Shown here piece by piece: positions 1-5,681 of a stretch of DNA of 6,835 nt. The notes below the pieces were generated by a model. That model was not told the DNA's origin. It did no database searches and saw nothing but the letters and a program-made list of their open reading frames with translations. The position numbers and the translations under genes are program-made. The DNA comes from DASXTW01 sp036505215 (GTDB taxonomy: Bacteria > Actinomycetota > UBA4738), in NCBI GenBank assembly GCA_036505215.1, contig DASXTW010000014.1:1-6835 (forward strand), written 5' to 3'. How positions within the stretch are numbered: position 1 is the stretch's first letter; each line of letters opens with the position of its first letter.

Positions 1-2
1 TC

Positions 3-311
3 GACTTCGGACAAGCCGTCGTCGACGAGACCTCGGCGAAGCTCTCCGCAGACGACGGGACCCTGTTCGTGGGGACCGGCGGTGAGCGCTCGGTCCTGTA
101 CGCGATCGACACGACGACGTTCCAGGTCACGCATCGGTGGCTTGTGGGCGGCGACTTGTCCGGTCTCGGACTCTCCGTGGACGGACTCCGCCTCTACGTC
201 GCTCTCGGCAACCACCTCGCCGTCCTCGACCCTATGACCGGAGCGGAGCTGATCGCGGTGCCGTTCACCAGCCCGGCCCCGATCGCCCAGGTCAGCGCGG
301 TCGGGGCTTGA
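3..311 (+). CDS. C-terminal part of a beta-propeller (YVTN/WD40-like) repeat protein, 5' truncated by the window
   Basis: The frame is open from base 3, so the gene begins left of the window; the last 102 residues are visible and end at TGA 309-311. Two propeller-blade-like units can be read. The first has SADDGTLFVGT followed by VLYAIDTTTFQV. The second has SVDGLRLYVALG followed by LAVLDPMTGAEL. This alternation of S-x-DG-x-x-L-Y/F-V with L-A-x-D-x-x-T-G is typical of YVTN/WD40-like propellers, which act as binding or scaffold domains. The tail after the last blade is short, so this looks like the natural C-terminus. Ligand, enzymatic role and localisation cannot be judged because the N-terminus is missing. 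Confidence 0.7.
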   Translation, partial: DFGQAVVDETSAKLSADDGTLFVGTGGERSVLYAIDTTTFQVTHRWLVGGDLSGLGLSVDGLRLYVALGNHLAVLDPMTGAELIAVPFTSPAPIAQVSAVGA

Positions 312-799
312 GCCAAGGAAGCGGATCGCTTCGCCTCGCAGATACGTGCGGTCGTCGGTGAGCCGACGCCGACGGGGGTTCGGCTGAGTAACGAACGGCG
401 CTACCTCAAGAGCGAGCTCCACCATCTCGGTCTAACCGTGTGGCAGATCCGCCGAGAGGTGAAGGCGTTCGGGTAGGAGCACCCCTCGCTCTCGCATGCC
501 GAGCTCGTTGCGCTGGTCCAGGCACCGTGGTCACGACCCGTACACGAACGACGCCTGGCCGCAGCCATGCTGTGCCGGATACGCCGACGGGATGCTCGAC
601 GAGACGGAGCTTTTCATCCGCAAGGCGATCGGCTGGGTCCCCAGAGAGATGGGAAATCGGCGTCCCGCCGGAGGTCTTCGAATGGTTCGCTCCTCGCATG
701 GCTCGGATGTCGGGGGTAACGATCCGCGAAGCGGTCAAGTACCTCGACCCCGATCAGGGCGATGAGGTCCTGAACGCCTATCGTGAGAAGCGCAACGCG
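312..799 (+). pseudogene. Degenerate DNA alkylation repair protein (AlkD/HEAT-like family) remnant
   Basis: Intact relatives are DNA glycosylases of about 230-240 residues that remove alkylated bases. The N-terminal part is in frame 3 (312-476), with ERRYLKSELHHLG and IRREVKAF, matching the family's YLKS-x-L-x-x-LG region. An in-frame TAG at 474-476 interrupts it. The same frame then resumes with HPSLSHAELVALV and PVHERRLAAAML (to about 575). After that, frame 1 carries GYADGMLDETELFIRKAIGW (about 583-645), and from about 664 frame 2 carries EVFEWFAPR and SGVTIREAVKYL. In intact members I expect roughly 80 residues between HERR and the YADAML-FIRKAIGW region, including the catalytic W-x-x-VD motif; here almost none remain. 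No start codon is evident after the upstream stop. The final frame has no stop until 1064-1066, inside the convergent gene, so the original 3' end is also lost. Family assignment is from remembered motifs. Confidence 0.82.
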
Positions 800-854
800 C
801 GCTCACCCTATCGTCCATTCGTCGTCGGGCCGGCGCCGACCGACGCTGACCTGG

Positions 855-1586
855 CTACTCTCCGCCGGTGGACTCCGGGCTCCACCGTCCCTGGAGCCAG
901 CGACGCTCGCGAGATCCGCGTGTCGGGCGAGGGGGAAAGAAGCTCGCGACGACGCGCGGGATCCGTCGTCGGATTGCGGCCGCCGCGTCGAAGAGCAGGA
1001 GCACGCGCTCCGGCGGCAGCTGCGGGGCCCAGAGCAGGAGCACGTCCTCGTTCACATCCACGGTGACGCCCTCGGGCAATCCGAGGATGGCCTCCATCAT
1101 CCGTTGGTCGAGGAAGCTGACGGCGAACCGGGCATCCTCGGCCTCCACTCGAAACCGGCGATCGAACTCATCGAGCTCGAGTCGGATTTCCGGCGGCCCG
1201 AGGGCATGCGCGACGTCGTCCAATACGTCCCGCGGGGCGACTCTCAGGCGAGGGGACGTGAACCCAAGCGGCACCACTGCACAGGTGAACCGTCGTCGAG
1301 GGCCTATCGCGCGCCCCTCACGTGGATCCTGGTACCAGAAGTCGAACGCCCGAACGTCCTCACCTCCGCGCCGATCCCAGACGAGGTTCTCGGTCCCGTG
1401 CCGCGGATGCCCGAACATCGGGAACGGCAACCATGCGGTGTCCGGGGACAGGTCGAGAGGACCGAACTCCAGGCCGGCCCGGCGGCACAGGAGCATCAGG
1501 CGCCGCTGTCGGTCGCCGCCCGCACGCCGACGCCGCCAGACACCGGCGAGCGCGGCCACCATCATGACCAGGACGAGCCACCTCAC
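855..1586 (-). CDS. Membrane-anchored conserved protein of unknown function, 243 aa
   Basis: It starts at GTG (1584-1586), with GAGG eight bases upstream as a plausible ribosome site, and ends at TAG (855-857). Residues 1-16 form a hydrophobic helix followed by an RRRR stop-transfer cluster, so the protein is probably anchored by its N-terminus with the rest in the cytoplasm. The soluble part has FDFWYQ (about residues 80-86) and an R-RRFTCAVVPL strand. It also has a characteristic EFDRRFRVEAEDARFA-x-x-FLDQRMM stretch around residues 140-165. This resembles actinobacterial proteins of unknown function carrying a F-x-R-x-F-x-V / D-x-R-F-A / LD-x-RMM pattern. I see no catalytic signature. The C-terminus is basic (SRERRWLQGRW). 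It is the last of three co-directional genes and converges on the decayed alkD remnant. Confidence 0.8.
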   Translation of the reverse strand: MRWLVLVMMVAALAGVWRRRRAGGDRQRRLMLLCRRAGLEFGPLDLSPDTAWLPFPMFGHPRHGTENLVWDRRGGEDVRAFDFWYQDPREGRAIGPRRRFTCAVVPLGFTSPRLRVAPRDVLDDVAHALGPPEIRLELDEFDRRFRVEAEDARFAVSFLDQRMMEAILGLPEGVTVDVNEDVLLLWAPQLPPERVLLLFDAAAAIRRRIPRVVASFFPPRPTRGSRERRWLQGRWSPESTGGE

Positions 1587-1697
1587 GAACGAAACCTCGG
1601 GTGCTTCCGGGCGGAGCTTGAAGGGCCCAACCGCCGTCCTGGTAAACGACCTCCCGACGATGCGAGAACTGCGATGAGAGGGGTGACTGGGTCGACG

Positions 1698-1925
1698 CTA
1701 GTGCTGGAACAGCTCAAACGCGCGTCGGGCTTCGGCCTCGCGCTCGAAGATGTGGATGATCACCCCGGGCGTGTGCCGGATCTGGACGGCATTGCCGTAG
1801 CTCGTCTCGATCAGGACGACGCGATCGAGCCGATCGATGACGACGACCGCCGAATCGTCCGCGACGGAATCGACCGCATCGCCGACGGCGAGGACGAACC
1901 GCTGTTGGTCGGTATAGGAAACCAT
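1698..1925 (-). CDS. Small protein of unknown function, 75 aa
   Basis: ATG (1923-1925) to TAG (1698-1700). The sequence alternates predicted beta strands (SAVVVIDRLDRVVLIET and GNAVQIRHTPGVIIHIF) with a C-terminal helix (EREAEARRAFELF). That composition looks coding and suggests a small alpha/beta or beta-barrel domain. There is no signal peptide, membrane segment or cysteine. No good Shine-Dalgarno precedes the ATG. A CATACT hexamer lies 12 bases upstream and could be the -10 of a nearly leaderless transcript. It sits between the VOC gene (127 bases upstream) and the anchored-protein gene (111 bases downstream) on the same strand, so the three may be cotranscribed or separate. The family is not recognised. 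Confidence 0.6.
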   Translation of the reverse strand: MVSYTDQQRFVLAVGDAVDSVADDSAVVVIDRLDRVVLIETSYGNAVQIRHTPGVIIHIFEREAEARRAFELFQH

Positions 1926-2052
1926 GCGCCGTAGCCCAGTATGGGAGGTGCTCGTCCGATCAACGATAGCTCGATCTGACGGTATCGGAATCCCCCGGCA
2001 GATGGGTGAATAGCCGCATTTGACCTAAGGCATTCCCGCGTCCTGATTCGGC

Positions 2053-2454
2053 TCAGGATGAAGGCAGCTGCCTGCTGATCTCCCACTCGTGCCCGAAGGG
2101 GTCGGTGATGCGTCCCGTTCGCCAACCGTGGCCTTCGGAGACACGTGCCACCACGGCAGCTCCGGCCGCCACCGACTGGTCGAACGTGGCGTCGGGATCT
2201 TCGACGGAGAGGATCATCCGGACCGATCCTGGCCCCCGAGCTTCGGGACTGCCGTCGGGCTCGTCCTGGACCCAGAACACCGCACCACCCACCGAGAGTT
2301 GCGCCACTGCGAGGCTCCCGTCGTCGCCATCGAGTCGGTACAGCTCGACCGCGCCAAACGCGGACCCGTAGAAGTCCACCGCCTTCTGGGCGTTGCTCAC
2401 GGCCAGCCATGGGGCAATGCTCGTCTCGAATGGCTCGGCGCCCCCCGACCTCAC
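2053..2454 (-). CDS. VOC-superfamily (glyoxalase/bleomycin resistance/PhnB-like) protein
   Basis: A 133-residue protein, the usual size of a one-domain VOC member. The first beta-alpha unit reads IAPWLAVSNAQKAVDFYGSAFGA (residues 13-35), followed by a strand with VGGAVFWVQDE. The second half has VRMILSVEDPDATFDQSVAAGA and ends in DPFGHEWEIS, the classic VOC terminal strand; the Glu in HEWE is the usual metal-ligand position. Family members are dioxygenases, isomerases, glyoxalases or drug-binding resistance proteins, and substrate cannot be read from sequence. The start is GTG 2452-2454, with GGAG 10 bases upstream. A closer ATG is out of frame. It is transcribed away from the peroxiredoxin gene across a 139-base divergent spacer. 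Confidence 0.88.
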   Translation of the reverse strand: MRSGGAEPFETSIAPWLAVSNAQKAVDFYGSAFGAVELYRLDGDDGSLAVAQLSVGGAVFWVQDEPDGSPEARGPGSVRMILSVEDPDATFDQSVAAGAAVVARVSEGHGWRTGRITDPFGHEWEISRQLPSS

Positions 2455-2563
2455 GTCCGCATATCTCCACGACAGGGCTTCACCGGATCATTGTGCCATC
2501 TGAGCCCTGATTCGGCGCATCTGGCGGCGGGCGCGCTGCAGGGCAGCTCGAGTCGCGGAACAC

Positions 2564-2574
2564 GGTTCGACTCC
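2564..2574 (+). other. Isolated tRNA T-loop-like (B-box) motif, no complete tRNA
   Basis: The 11 bases GGTTCGACTCC match exactly the conserved tRNA T-arm consensus GGTTCGANTCC and are followed by CGGCGG. I looked upstream for a D-arm, an anticodon arm and a complementary acceptor strand and could not assemble a cloverleaf; the T-stem itself pairs imperfectly. It may be a chance match or the 3' remnant of a lost tRNA or attachment site. No integrase is nearby. It overlaps the presumed promoter region of the peroxiredoxin gene. Confidence 0.25.
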
Positions 2575-2581
2575 CGGCGGT

Positions 2582-2587
2582 TACAGT
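2582..2587 (+). promoter_or_regulatory. -10 box (TACAGT) of a probable leaderless promoter for the peroxiredoxin gene
   Basis: TACAGT fits the TANNNT -10 consensus and ends exactly six bases before the ATG at 2594. Transcription would then start at or next to the first base of the start codon. No Shine-Dalgarno is present, which agrees with a leaderless mRNA. No convincing -35 box is seen. The same TANNNT, six bases, start codon layout recurs at 4372-4386. Confidence 0.6.
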
Positions 2588-2593
2588 CAGCAC

Positions 2594-3058
2594 ATGACCA
2601 GGCTCGAGACTGGAGACACGGCACCGCCATTCGAGCTTCTGGACCAGCAGAGCAAGCGGGTTCGGCTCCAGGACTTCAGGGGGCGAAAGCTCCTCGTCTA
2701 CTTCTACCCGGAGGCCGACACCCCGGGATGCACCACCCAGTCGTGCTCGGTCCGGGATCACCGCCAGGATCTCGCTGGGATCGGGATGGACGTGGTCGGG
2801 ATCTCGCCCGATCAGCCGGACAAGCAGCTCGCGTTCGACCAGAAGTACCGCCTGGGGTTCCCGCTGCTCTCGGACCCGGACCACGCGATCGCCGACGCCT
2901 GGGGCACGTGGGGCGAGAAGTCCCGCGAAGGCCGGACCTACCAGGGCATCATCCGGTCATCCTTCCTCGTCGACGAGGACGGACGGGTCGAGCGGGCCTG
3001 GTATTCGGTGAAGCCCGAGGACACCGTCCCCAACGCCCTTGAAGCGCTCCGCACCTGA
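2594..3058 (+). CDS. bcp: Thioredoxin-dependent peroxiredoxin, BCP/PrxQ type
   Basis: A 154-residue cytoplasmic thiol peroxidase that reduces hydrogen peroxide and organic hydroperoxides and is regenerated by thioredoxin. The AhpC/TSA thioredoxin-like fold spans nearly the whole protein. It has the N-terminal GDTAPPFEL segment and the strand LLVYFYP (residues 33-39), followed by the active-site stretch ADTPGCTTQSC. Cys46 is the expected peroxidatic cysteine, with Thr43 and Pro39 in the conserved pocket. Cys51, five residues later, matches the resolving cysteine of classic BCP proteins. VVGISPDQPDKQLAF and FPLLSDPDHAIADAWG are the usual downstream family blocks, and IIRSSFLVDEDGRV carries the conserved arginine. 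Length is normal. The ATG is favoured because a -10 box sits just upstream. The AIM24 gene follows on the same strand after 63 bases. Confidence 0.95.
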   Translation: MTRLETGDTAPPFELLDQQSKRVRLQDFRGRKLLVYFYPEADTPGCTTQSCSVRDHRQDLAGIGMDVVGISPDQPDKQLAFDQKYRLGFPLLSDPDHAIADAWGTWGEKSREGRTYQGIIRSSFLVDEDGRVERAWYSVKPEDTVPNALEALRT

Positions 3059-3087
3059 GGGGCGCGCCCGCGAGGAGCCGAACGGCC

Positions 3088-3093
3088 TATCAT
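3088..3093 (+). promoter_or_regulatory. -10-like box (TATCAT) upstream of the AIM24-family gene
   Basis: TATCAT lies 28 bases before the ATG at 3122, in the 63-base gap after bcp. A start near 3100 would give a leader of about 20 bases that still contains the purine-rich ribosome site GGAGGGGGGAAG (3108-3119). No clear -35 is present. A small inverted repeat, CCGC-TAGC-GCGG, lies at the presumed start site. The gene may therefore have its own promoter rather than depend only on readthrough from bcp. Confidence 0.4.
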
Positions 3094-3121
3094 CCCGCTA
3101 GCGCGGTGGAGGGGGGAAGCC

Positions 3122-3841
3122 ATGAAGACCGAGATCCTGTACGCCCCTTCGTACTCGCTCGCCATCATCTCGATGGCGCGGGGCGAGATGATCCAGGCCG
3201 AATCCGGTGCGATGGTCAGCATGACCGAAGGCGTCGACATGCAGACATCGACCAAGGGCGGCATGATGAAAGGCTTGAAGCGGGCGGCGCTCGGTGGCGA
3301 GTCGATGTTCATCAACACGTTTACCGCCGAGGACGATGCGGAGATCACGATGGCCCCGGCCTTCCCGGGTGACCTTCGGCAGATGCGGCTCGAGAACGAG
3401 ACGCTCTACGTCCAGTCCGGCTCGTATATGGCATCAACCGGAGAGATCGACATCGACACGAAGTGGGGCGGGGCGAAGACGTTCTTCTCCGGCGAGGGGT
3501 TCTTCCTCCTCAAGCTGACCGGCACTGGCGACCTGCTGGTCTCCTCGTACGGCGCCATCCGTGAGATCGCTCTGGAGCCTGGCCAGAAGATGATCGTCGA
3601 CACCGGGCATGTCGTGGCATTCAGTCAGAGCGTGGGCTACGAGGTGCACAAGGTGGGCGGGTGGAAGCAAACCATCCTCTCCGGCGAAGGCCTGGTCGTG
3701 CATCTCACCGGGCCGGGGCGGGCTCTCCTCCAGACCAGGAGCGCGCATGCACTCGCCGGATGGCTGGCACCCCTGCTCCCGACGGGCTCCGACTCTGCGA
3801 GCAAGAGCATCAACATCGGCGGCTTCAAGCTCGGAGGGTGA
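3122..3841 (+). CDS. AIM24 / TIGR00266 family protein
   Basis: A 239-residue protein matching the bacterial AIM24 (TIGR00266) family in length and layout. Family hallmarks visible are the early LAIISMARGEMIQAESGAMVSM stretch (residues 13-34) and the glycine-rich GGMMKGLKRAALGGESMFINTF region (46-67). Further on are PGDLRQMRL and QSGSYMAS, FFSGEGFFLLKLTGTGDLLVSSYG (about 120-143), VDTGHVVAF, and near the end LTGPGRALLQTRS. The family forms a beta-sandwich. Bacterial roles are poorly defined; the yeast relative is a mitochondrial inner-membrane protein that supports respiratory complexes, so molecular function here is inference only. There is no signal peptide or hydrophobic anchor. The ATG follows a strong GA-rich ribosome site. 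The gene converges on the small zinc-ribbon gene, with 21 bases between the stops. Confidence 0.92.
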   Translation: MKTEILYAPSYSLAIISMARGEMIQAESGAMVSMTEGVDMQTSTKGGMMKGLKRAALGGESMFINTFTAEDDAEITMAPAFPGDLRQMRLENETLYVQSGSYMASTGEIDIDTKWGGAKTFFSGEGFFLLKLTGTGDLLVSSYGAIREIALEPGQKMIVDTGHVVAFSQSVGYEVHKVGGWKQTILSGEGLVVHLTGPGRALLQTRSAHALAGWLAPLLPTGSDSASKSINIGGFKLGG

Positions 3842-3862
3842 CCGAACCGACTCCTCGAACTG

Positions 3863-4018
3863 CTATATGCGAACTTCCGCGGGGTCGACCCGCTGAGCGG
3901 TCCGCCTCGTTGTGCAGAAGGGGCAGTAGTAGCTCTGCGCAGGCTCCTCGAAGTCAGACTGAGCCAAATCGGTTCCGCACACCGGGCAGTAATACATCTG
4001 GGTTGCTGCTCTCTTCAT
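3863..4018 (-). CDS. Small zinc-ribbon protein, 51 aa
   Basis: ATG 4016-4018 to TAG 3863-3865. The protein has two CPxC knuckles, CPVCG at Cys11/Cys14 and CPFC at Cys32/Cys35, separated by 17 residues. That is the arrangement of a compact four-cysteine zinc ribbon. Aromatic YY pairs sit just before each knuckle, suggesting two equivalent halves. The tail TTRRTAQRVDPAEVRI is basic then mixed, and could contact nucleic acid or a partner protein; this is inference. Support for translation is strong: a GGGGGGAG ribosome site lies seven bases before the ATG (4026-4033), and the ATG overlaps the stop of the preceding gene as ATGA. It is easily missed because of its size. The specific family is not recognised. 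Confidence 0.85.
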   Translation of the reverse strand: MKRAATQMYYCPVCGTDLAQSDFEEPAQSYYCPFCTTRRTAQRVDPAEVRI

Positions 4019-4164
4019 CGTTCAGCTCCCCCCACGTGCGGATCCAAAGTCTCTGTCTCACGTCGCGAGTTCCCGGCGGCCGACCGAAGGCGGTCGAGGC
4101 GCTCGAGCAACTCGCTCGCGGGCTGTGACAACGGAACGGCCGGCGTGACCGGCTCGGTCGGCAC
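4015..4164 (-). CDS. Small protein of unknown function, 49 aa or longer, coupled to the zinc-ribbon gene
   Basis: The frame ends at TGA 4015-4017, which overlaps the zinc-ribbon ATG as ATGA and implies translational coupling. The most convincing start in this frame is GTG 4162-4164, with AAGG about five bases upstream, giving 49 residues. The frame stays open further upstream to 4530. That upstream part contains PKDPSGFFPKL and may belong to the protein, but it has no in-frame ATG before the region antisense to the gene at 4384. The core QPASELLERLDRLRSAAG is an amphipathic helix reminiscent of short SHOCT-like segments, a weak resemblance only. The rest is proline-rich at the N-terminus and charged at the C-terminus. 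There are no cysteines and no membrane segment. Confidence 0.5.
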   Translation of the reverse strand: MPTEPVTPAVPLSQPASELLERLDRLRSAAGNSRRETETLDPHVGGAER

Positions 4165-4371
4165 TCCAACCTTCGGGGAAGCAAGTTTCGGGAAGAAGCC
4201 GGAGGGGTCTTTCGGTGTGGTGGTCGTGGTGCCCTCCTTTGATCCTGGGGCCCACGCTTCTTCGCGAGCGGTCCCGCTAACTAGCTGCCCGATTGTCTCA
4301 TTTCCAGCCCATGGATGCCTCGCGTCTCGAGGTCGTGGCGCCCTCGTTGTCGAAGCGGGACATCGATGGAG
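4165..4371. other. Divergent spacer between the minus-strand small-gene pair and the plus-strand coupled pair
   Basis: No gene is confidently assigned here. The minus strand contains the open upstream extension of the 49-aa gene, including a purine-rich AAAGGAGGG run near 4230-4240 that looks like a ribosome site. No ATG, GTG or TTG follows it at proper spacing in a convincing frame. The plus strand has a weak TTGTCG -35-like element at 4347-4352. Both divergent transcripts must start in or near this spacer. Confidence 0.4.
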
Positions 4372-4377
4372 TAGGCT
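4372..4377 (+). promoter_or_regulatory. -10 box (TAGGCT) of a probable leaderless promoter for the 76-aa gene
   Basis: TAGGCT matches TANNNT and ends six bases before the GTG at 4384, the same geometry as in front of bcp. A TTGTCG element at 4347-4352, with a 19-base spacer, could serve as a -35. There is no Shine-Dalgarno. Together these favour transcription starting at the GTG itself and fix that codon as the start. Confidence 0.6.
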
Positions 4378-4383
4378 CGTCAC

Positions 4384-4614
4384 GTGCTGCGCGAAGAAGA
4401 AGCCGTGGTCGTCGACATCAAGCCATTCAGCCTGCACGGGGTGAACTATCAGGACGTGACGATCACCTTTCCAGACCGATCGACCGACCATGCCCGGCTC
4501 GGTCCGGAAGGCGTCCCGGAGAACCTCCAACCCGGCGATGTCGTGCTGGCCATGAGGGTCTCGAACATGGTCGTGTCACTGCGCCGTTCCTCCGATCGAA
4601 GCGATGAGGGATGA
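4384..4614 (+). CDS. Small protein of unknown function, 76 aa, first gene of a coupled pair
   Basis: GTG start at 4384, chosen because a -10 box ends six bases upstream and no ribosome site exists; stop TGA 4612-4614. The sequence reads as a compact beta-rich domain: EAVVVDIKPFSLHGV, YQDVTITFPD, then LQPGDVVLAMRVSNMVVSLRR. LxPGDxVL is a common turn-plus-strand motif of small beta barrels. The C-terminus is charged (SSDRSDEG). There is no cysteine, signal or membrane segment. The TGA overlaps the ATG of the next gene as ATGA, so the two are probably made from one mRNA at linked levels. Family and function are not recognised. Confidence 0.75.
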   Translation: MLREEEAVVVDIKPFSLHGVNYQDVTITFPDRSTDHARLGPEGVPENLQPGDVVLAMRVSNMVVSLRRSSDRSDEG

Positions 4615-4922
4615 GCATCATGATCGCCCGCATCTGGAGAGGAGCAACGCGAGAGGCCGATGCCGAGGCATACGTCGATTACCTTCGCAGCACGGGCCTG
4701 AAGGAGTACGGGGAGACGCCCGGCAACAAGGGCGCCTGGATCCTGTGGCGGGTCGCCGACGGTCGAGCCGAGTTCCTGACCCTCAGCTTCTGGGAGTCGA
4801 GAGAAGCCATCGTGAGGTTCGCGGGCGACGATATCGAGCGAGCCGTCTTCTACCCCAAGGACGATCGGTACCTGGTGGAACGAGACTCGACGGTCAGGCA
4901 CTTCCAGGTGATCGCCGAGTGA
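4611..4922 (+). CDS. Antibiotic biosynthesis monooxygenase (ABM)-fold protein
   Basis: A 103-residue protein with the dimeric ferredoxin-like ABM layout. An N-terminal strand, IARIWRGATREADAEAYVDYL, leads into a helix. Then come GLKEYGETPGNKGAWILWRV and the central strand EFLTLSFWESREAI, which ends in the family's WES motif. RFAGDDIERAVFYPKDDRYL and a final HFQVIAE strand follow. Family members include quinone or heme-degrading monooxygenases and many stress-related proteins of unknown substrate. No cofactor is bound in most, and the substrate here cannot be read. The start ATG 4611-4613 overlaps the stop of the 76-aa gene. A second ATG three codons later is possible. It ends three bases before the stop of the convergent secreted-protein gene, with no terminator between. 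Confidence 0.85.
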   Translation: MSIMIARIWRGATREADAEAYVDYLRSTGLKEYGETPGNKGAWILWRVADGRAEFLTLSFWESREAIVRFAGDDIERAVFYPKDDRYLVERDSTVRHFQVIAE

Positions 4923-4925
4923 GGC

Positions 4926-5675
4926 TCACCCAGTCACGCTGACGAGCTGCGCGACCTCCTTCGGCCCGGTGAGCGACAGCTCGCTCACGATGCCGATCCC
5001 AGGACCGTAGACCTTCTGGTCGTAAGCTCCAGGCTCGATCTGCGTGGCCTCGAGTGTCGTGAGGACGTTGCGCACGTTTCCATAGGGGACCCGCACCGAC
5101 CCGGTCGTGGCCACGACCCAGGCGGTGTCCTCGGCCTGTCCCGCGTAACACTCTTGCCGATAGGCGTCCGGGATCTGCGGGCTGGCCTTCATGATGATCC
5201 CCGGCTGGGCCCCATCGACCCCCGACTGGAATGACCCTGACGTGTCCGCCTTCCCGTTGGGCAGGAACGCGGTCGTGTCCTCGCCGAGATACCACACGTT
5301 GCCCTGCTTGTCCTGCGCGTAGTAGTCGAACGTCTTCTCGAGGACAGACCCATCGTGGGTCGCGATGTCTTTCACCACCGTGGCCGAGATGCCCAGGATG
5401 ACCTTCTTTTGATCGGTGACGGTGACGGTATCCGTCTGCGACTGCCCTTCCTTGATGCCCGTGTAGACGAGCTTCCTCCTAACGGGCAGCGGGAAGTAGG
5501 GATTGTCGATCACGGTGACGAAGTTCGCTGGGTCGAGCACCGGCGCGTACGTCGTGCCGCAGGCCGAGGCGCTCGAGGGTGCGCTCGAGGCCCAGGGTGC
5601 CCAGATCAGCGCGCCAGCTCCGGCTACAACTGCGAGGACTGCGAACACCTTCGCTACCAGAGGAAACCGTGGCAT
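4926..5675 (-). CDS. Secreted conserved protein of unknown function, 249 aa
   Basis: ATG 5673-5675, preceded by a strong AAGGAGG ribosome site with six-base spacing (5682-5688); stop at 4926-4928. Residues 1-35 look like a Sec signal: basic start, hydrophobic LVAKVFAVLAVVAGAGALIW, then a small-residue APSSASA cleavage region. Cys39 follows, but the residues before it do not make a good lipobox. The mature part resembles a recurring actinobacterial family with NFVTVIDNPYFPLP, TFDYYAQDKQGNVWYLGEDT (about 114-133) and GVDGAQPGIIMKASPQIPDAYRQE (about 152-175), ending in YGPGIGIVSEL. It appears to be an extracytoplasmic beta-rich domain. No catalytic motif is recognised and its role is unknown. 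Cys39 and the single later cysteine (Cys176 region) could pair. Confidence 0.85.
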   Translation of the reverse strand: MPRFPLVAKVFAVLAVVAGAGALIWAPWASSAPSSASACGTTYAPVLDPANFVTVIDNPYFPLPVRRKLVYTGIKEGQSQTDTVTVTDQKKVILGISATVVKDIATHDGSVLEKTFDYYAQDKQGNVWYLGEDTTAFLPNGKADTSGSFQSGVDGAQPGIIMKASPQIPDAYRQECYAGQAEDTAWVVATTGSVRVPYGNVRNVLTTLEATQIEPGAYDQKVYGPGIGIVSELSLTGPKEVAQLVSVTG

Positions 5676-5681
5676 GGTGGG

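Noticed and set aside
440..1066. A 208-residue plus-strand open frame across the alkD remnant and the next gene
   Set aside because: Only about 650-800 of it carries family-like sequence. The beginning is out of frame with the YLKS and HERR blocks, and the end is antisense to the anchored-protein gene and arginine-rich.
783..1934. A long plus-strand frame of 383 residues
   Set aside because: It is antisense to two better-supported minus-strand genes, has low-complexity charged composition and no recognisable domain. Such frames are common opposite high-GC genes.
2480..2600. A complete tRNA gene before bcp
   Set aside because: Only the T-loop motif is present. No acceptor pairing, D-arm or anticodon arm could be assembled.
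2089..3042. A 317-residue plus-strand frame over the VOC and peroxiredoxin genes
   Set aside because: It crosses one gene antisense and the other out of frame. Both of those genes have clear family motifs.
3060..3069. GGGCGCGCCC palindrome after the bcp stop as a terminator
   Set aside because: It can form at most a three-pair stem with a four-base loop and has no T-tract, so it is too weak to call.
4015..4530. Full-length 171-residue version of the minus-strand frame ending at 4015
   Set aside because: Its first half is antisense to the 76-aa gene and lacks coding-like composition. Only the 3' part, with a GTG start at 4162-4164, is kept.
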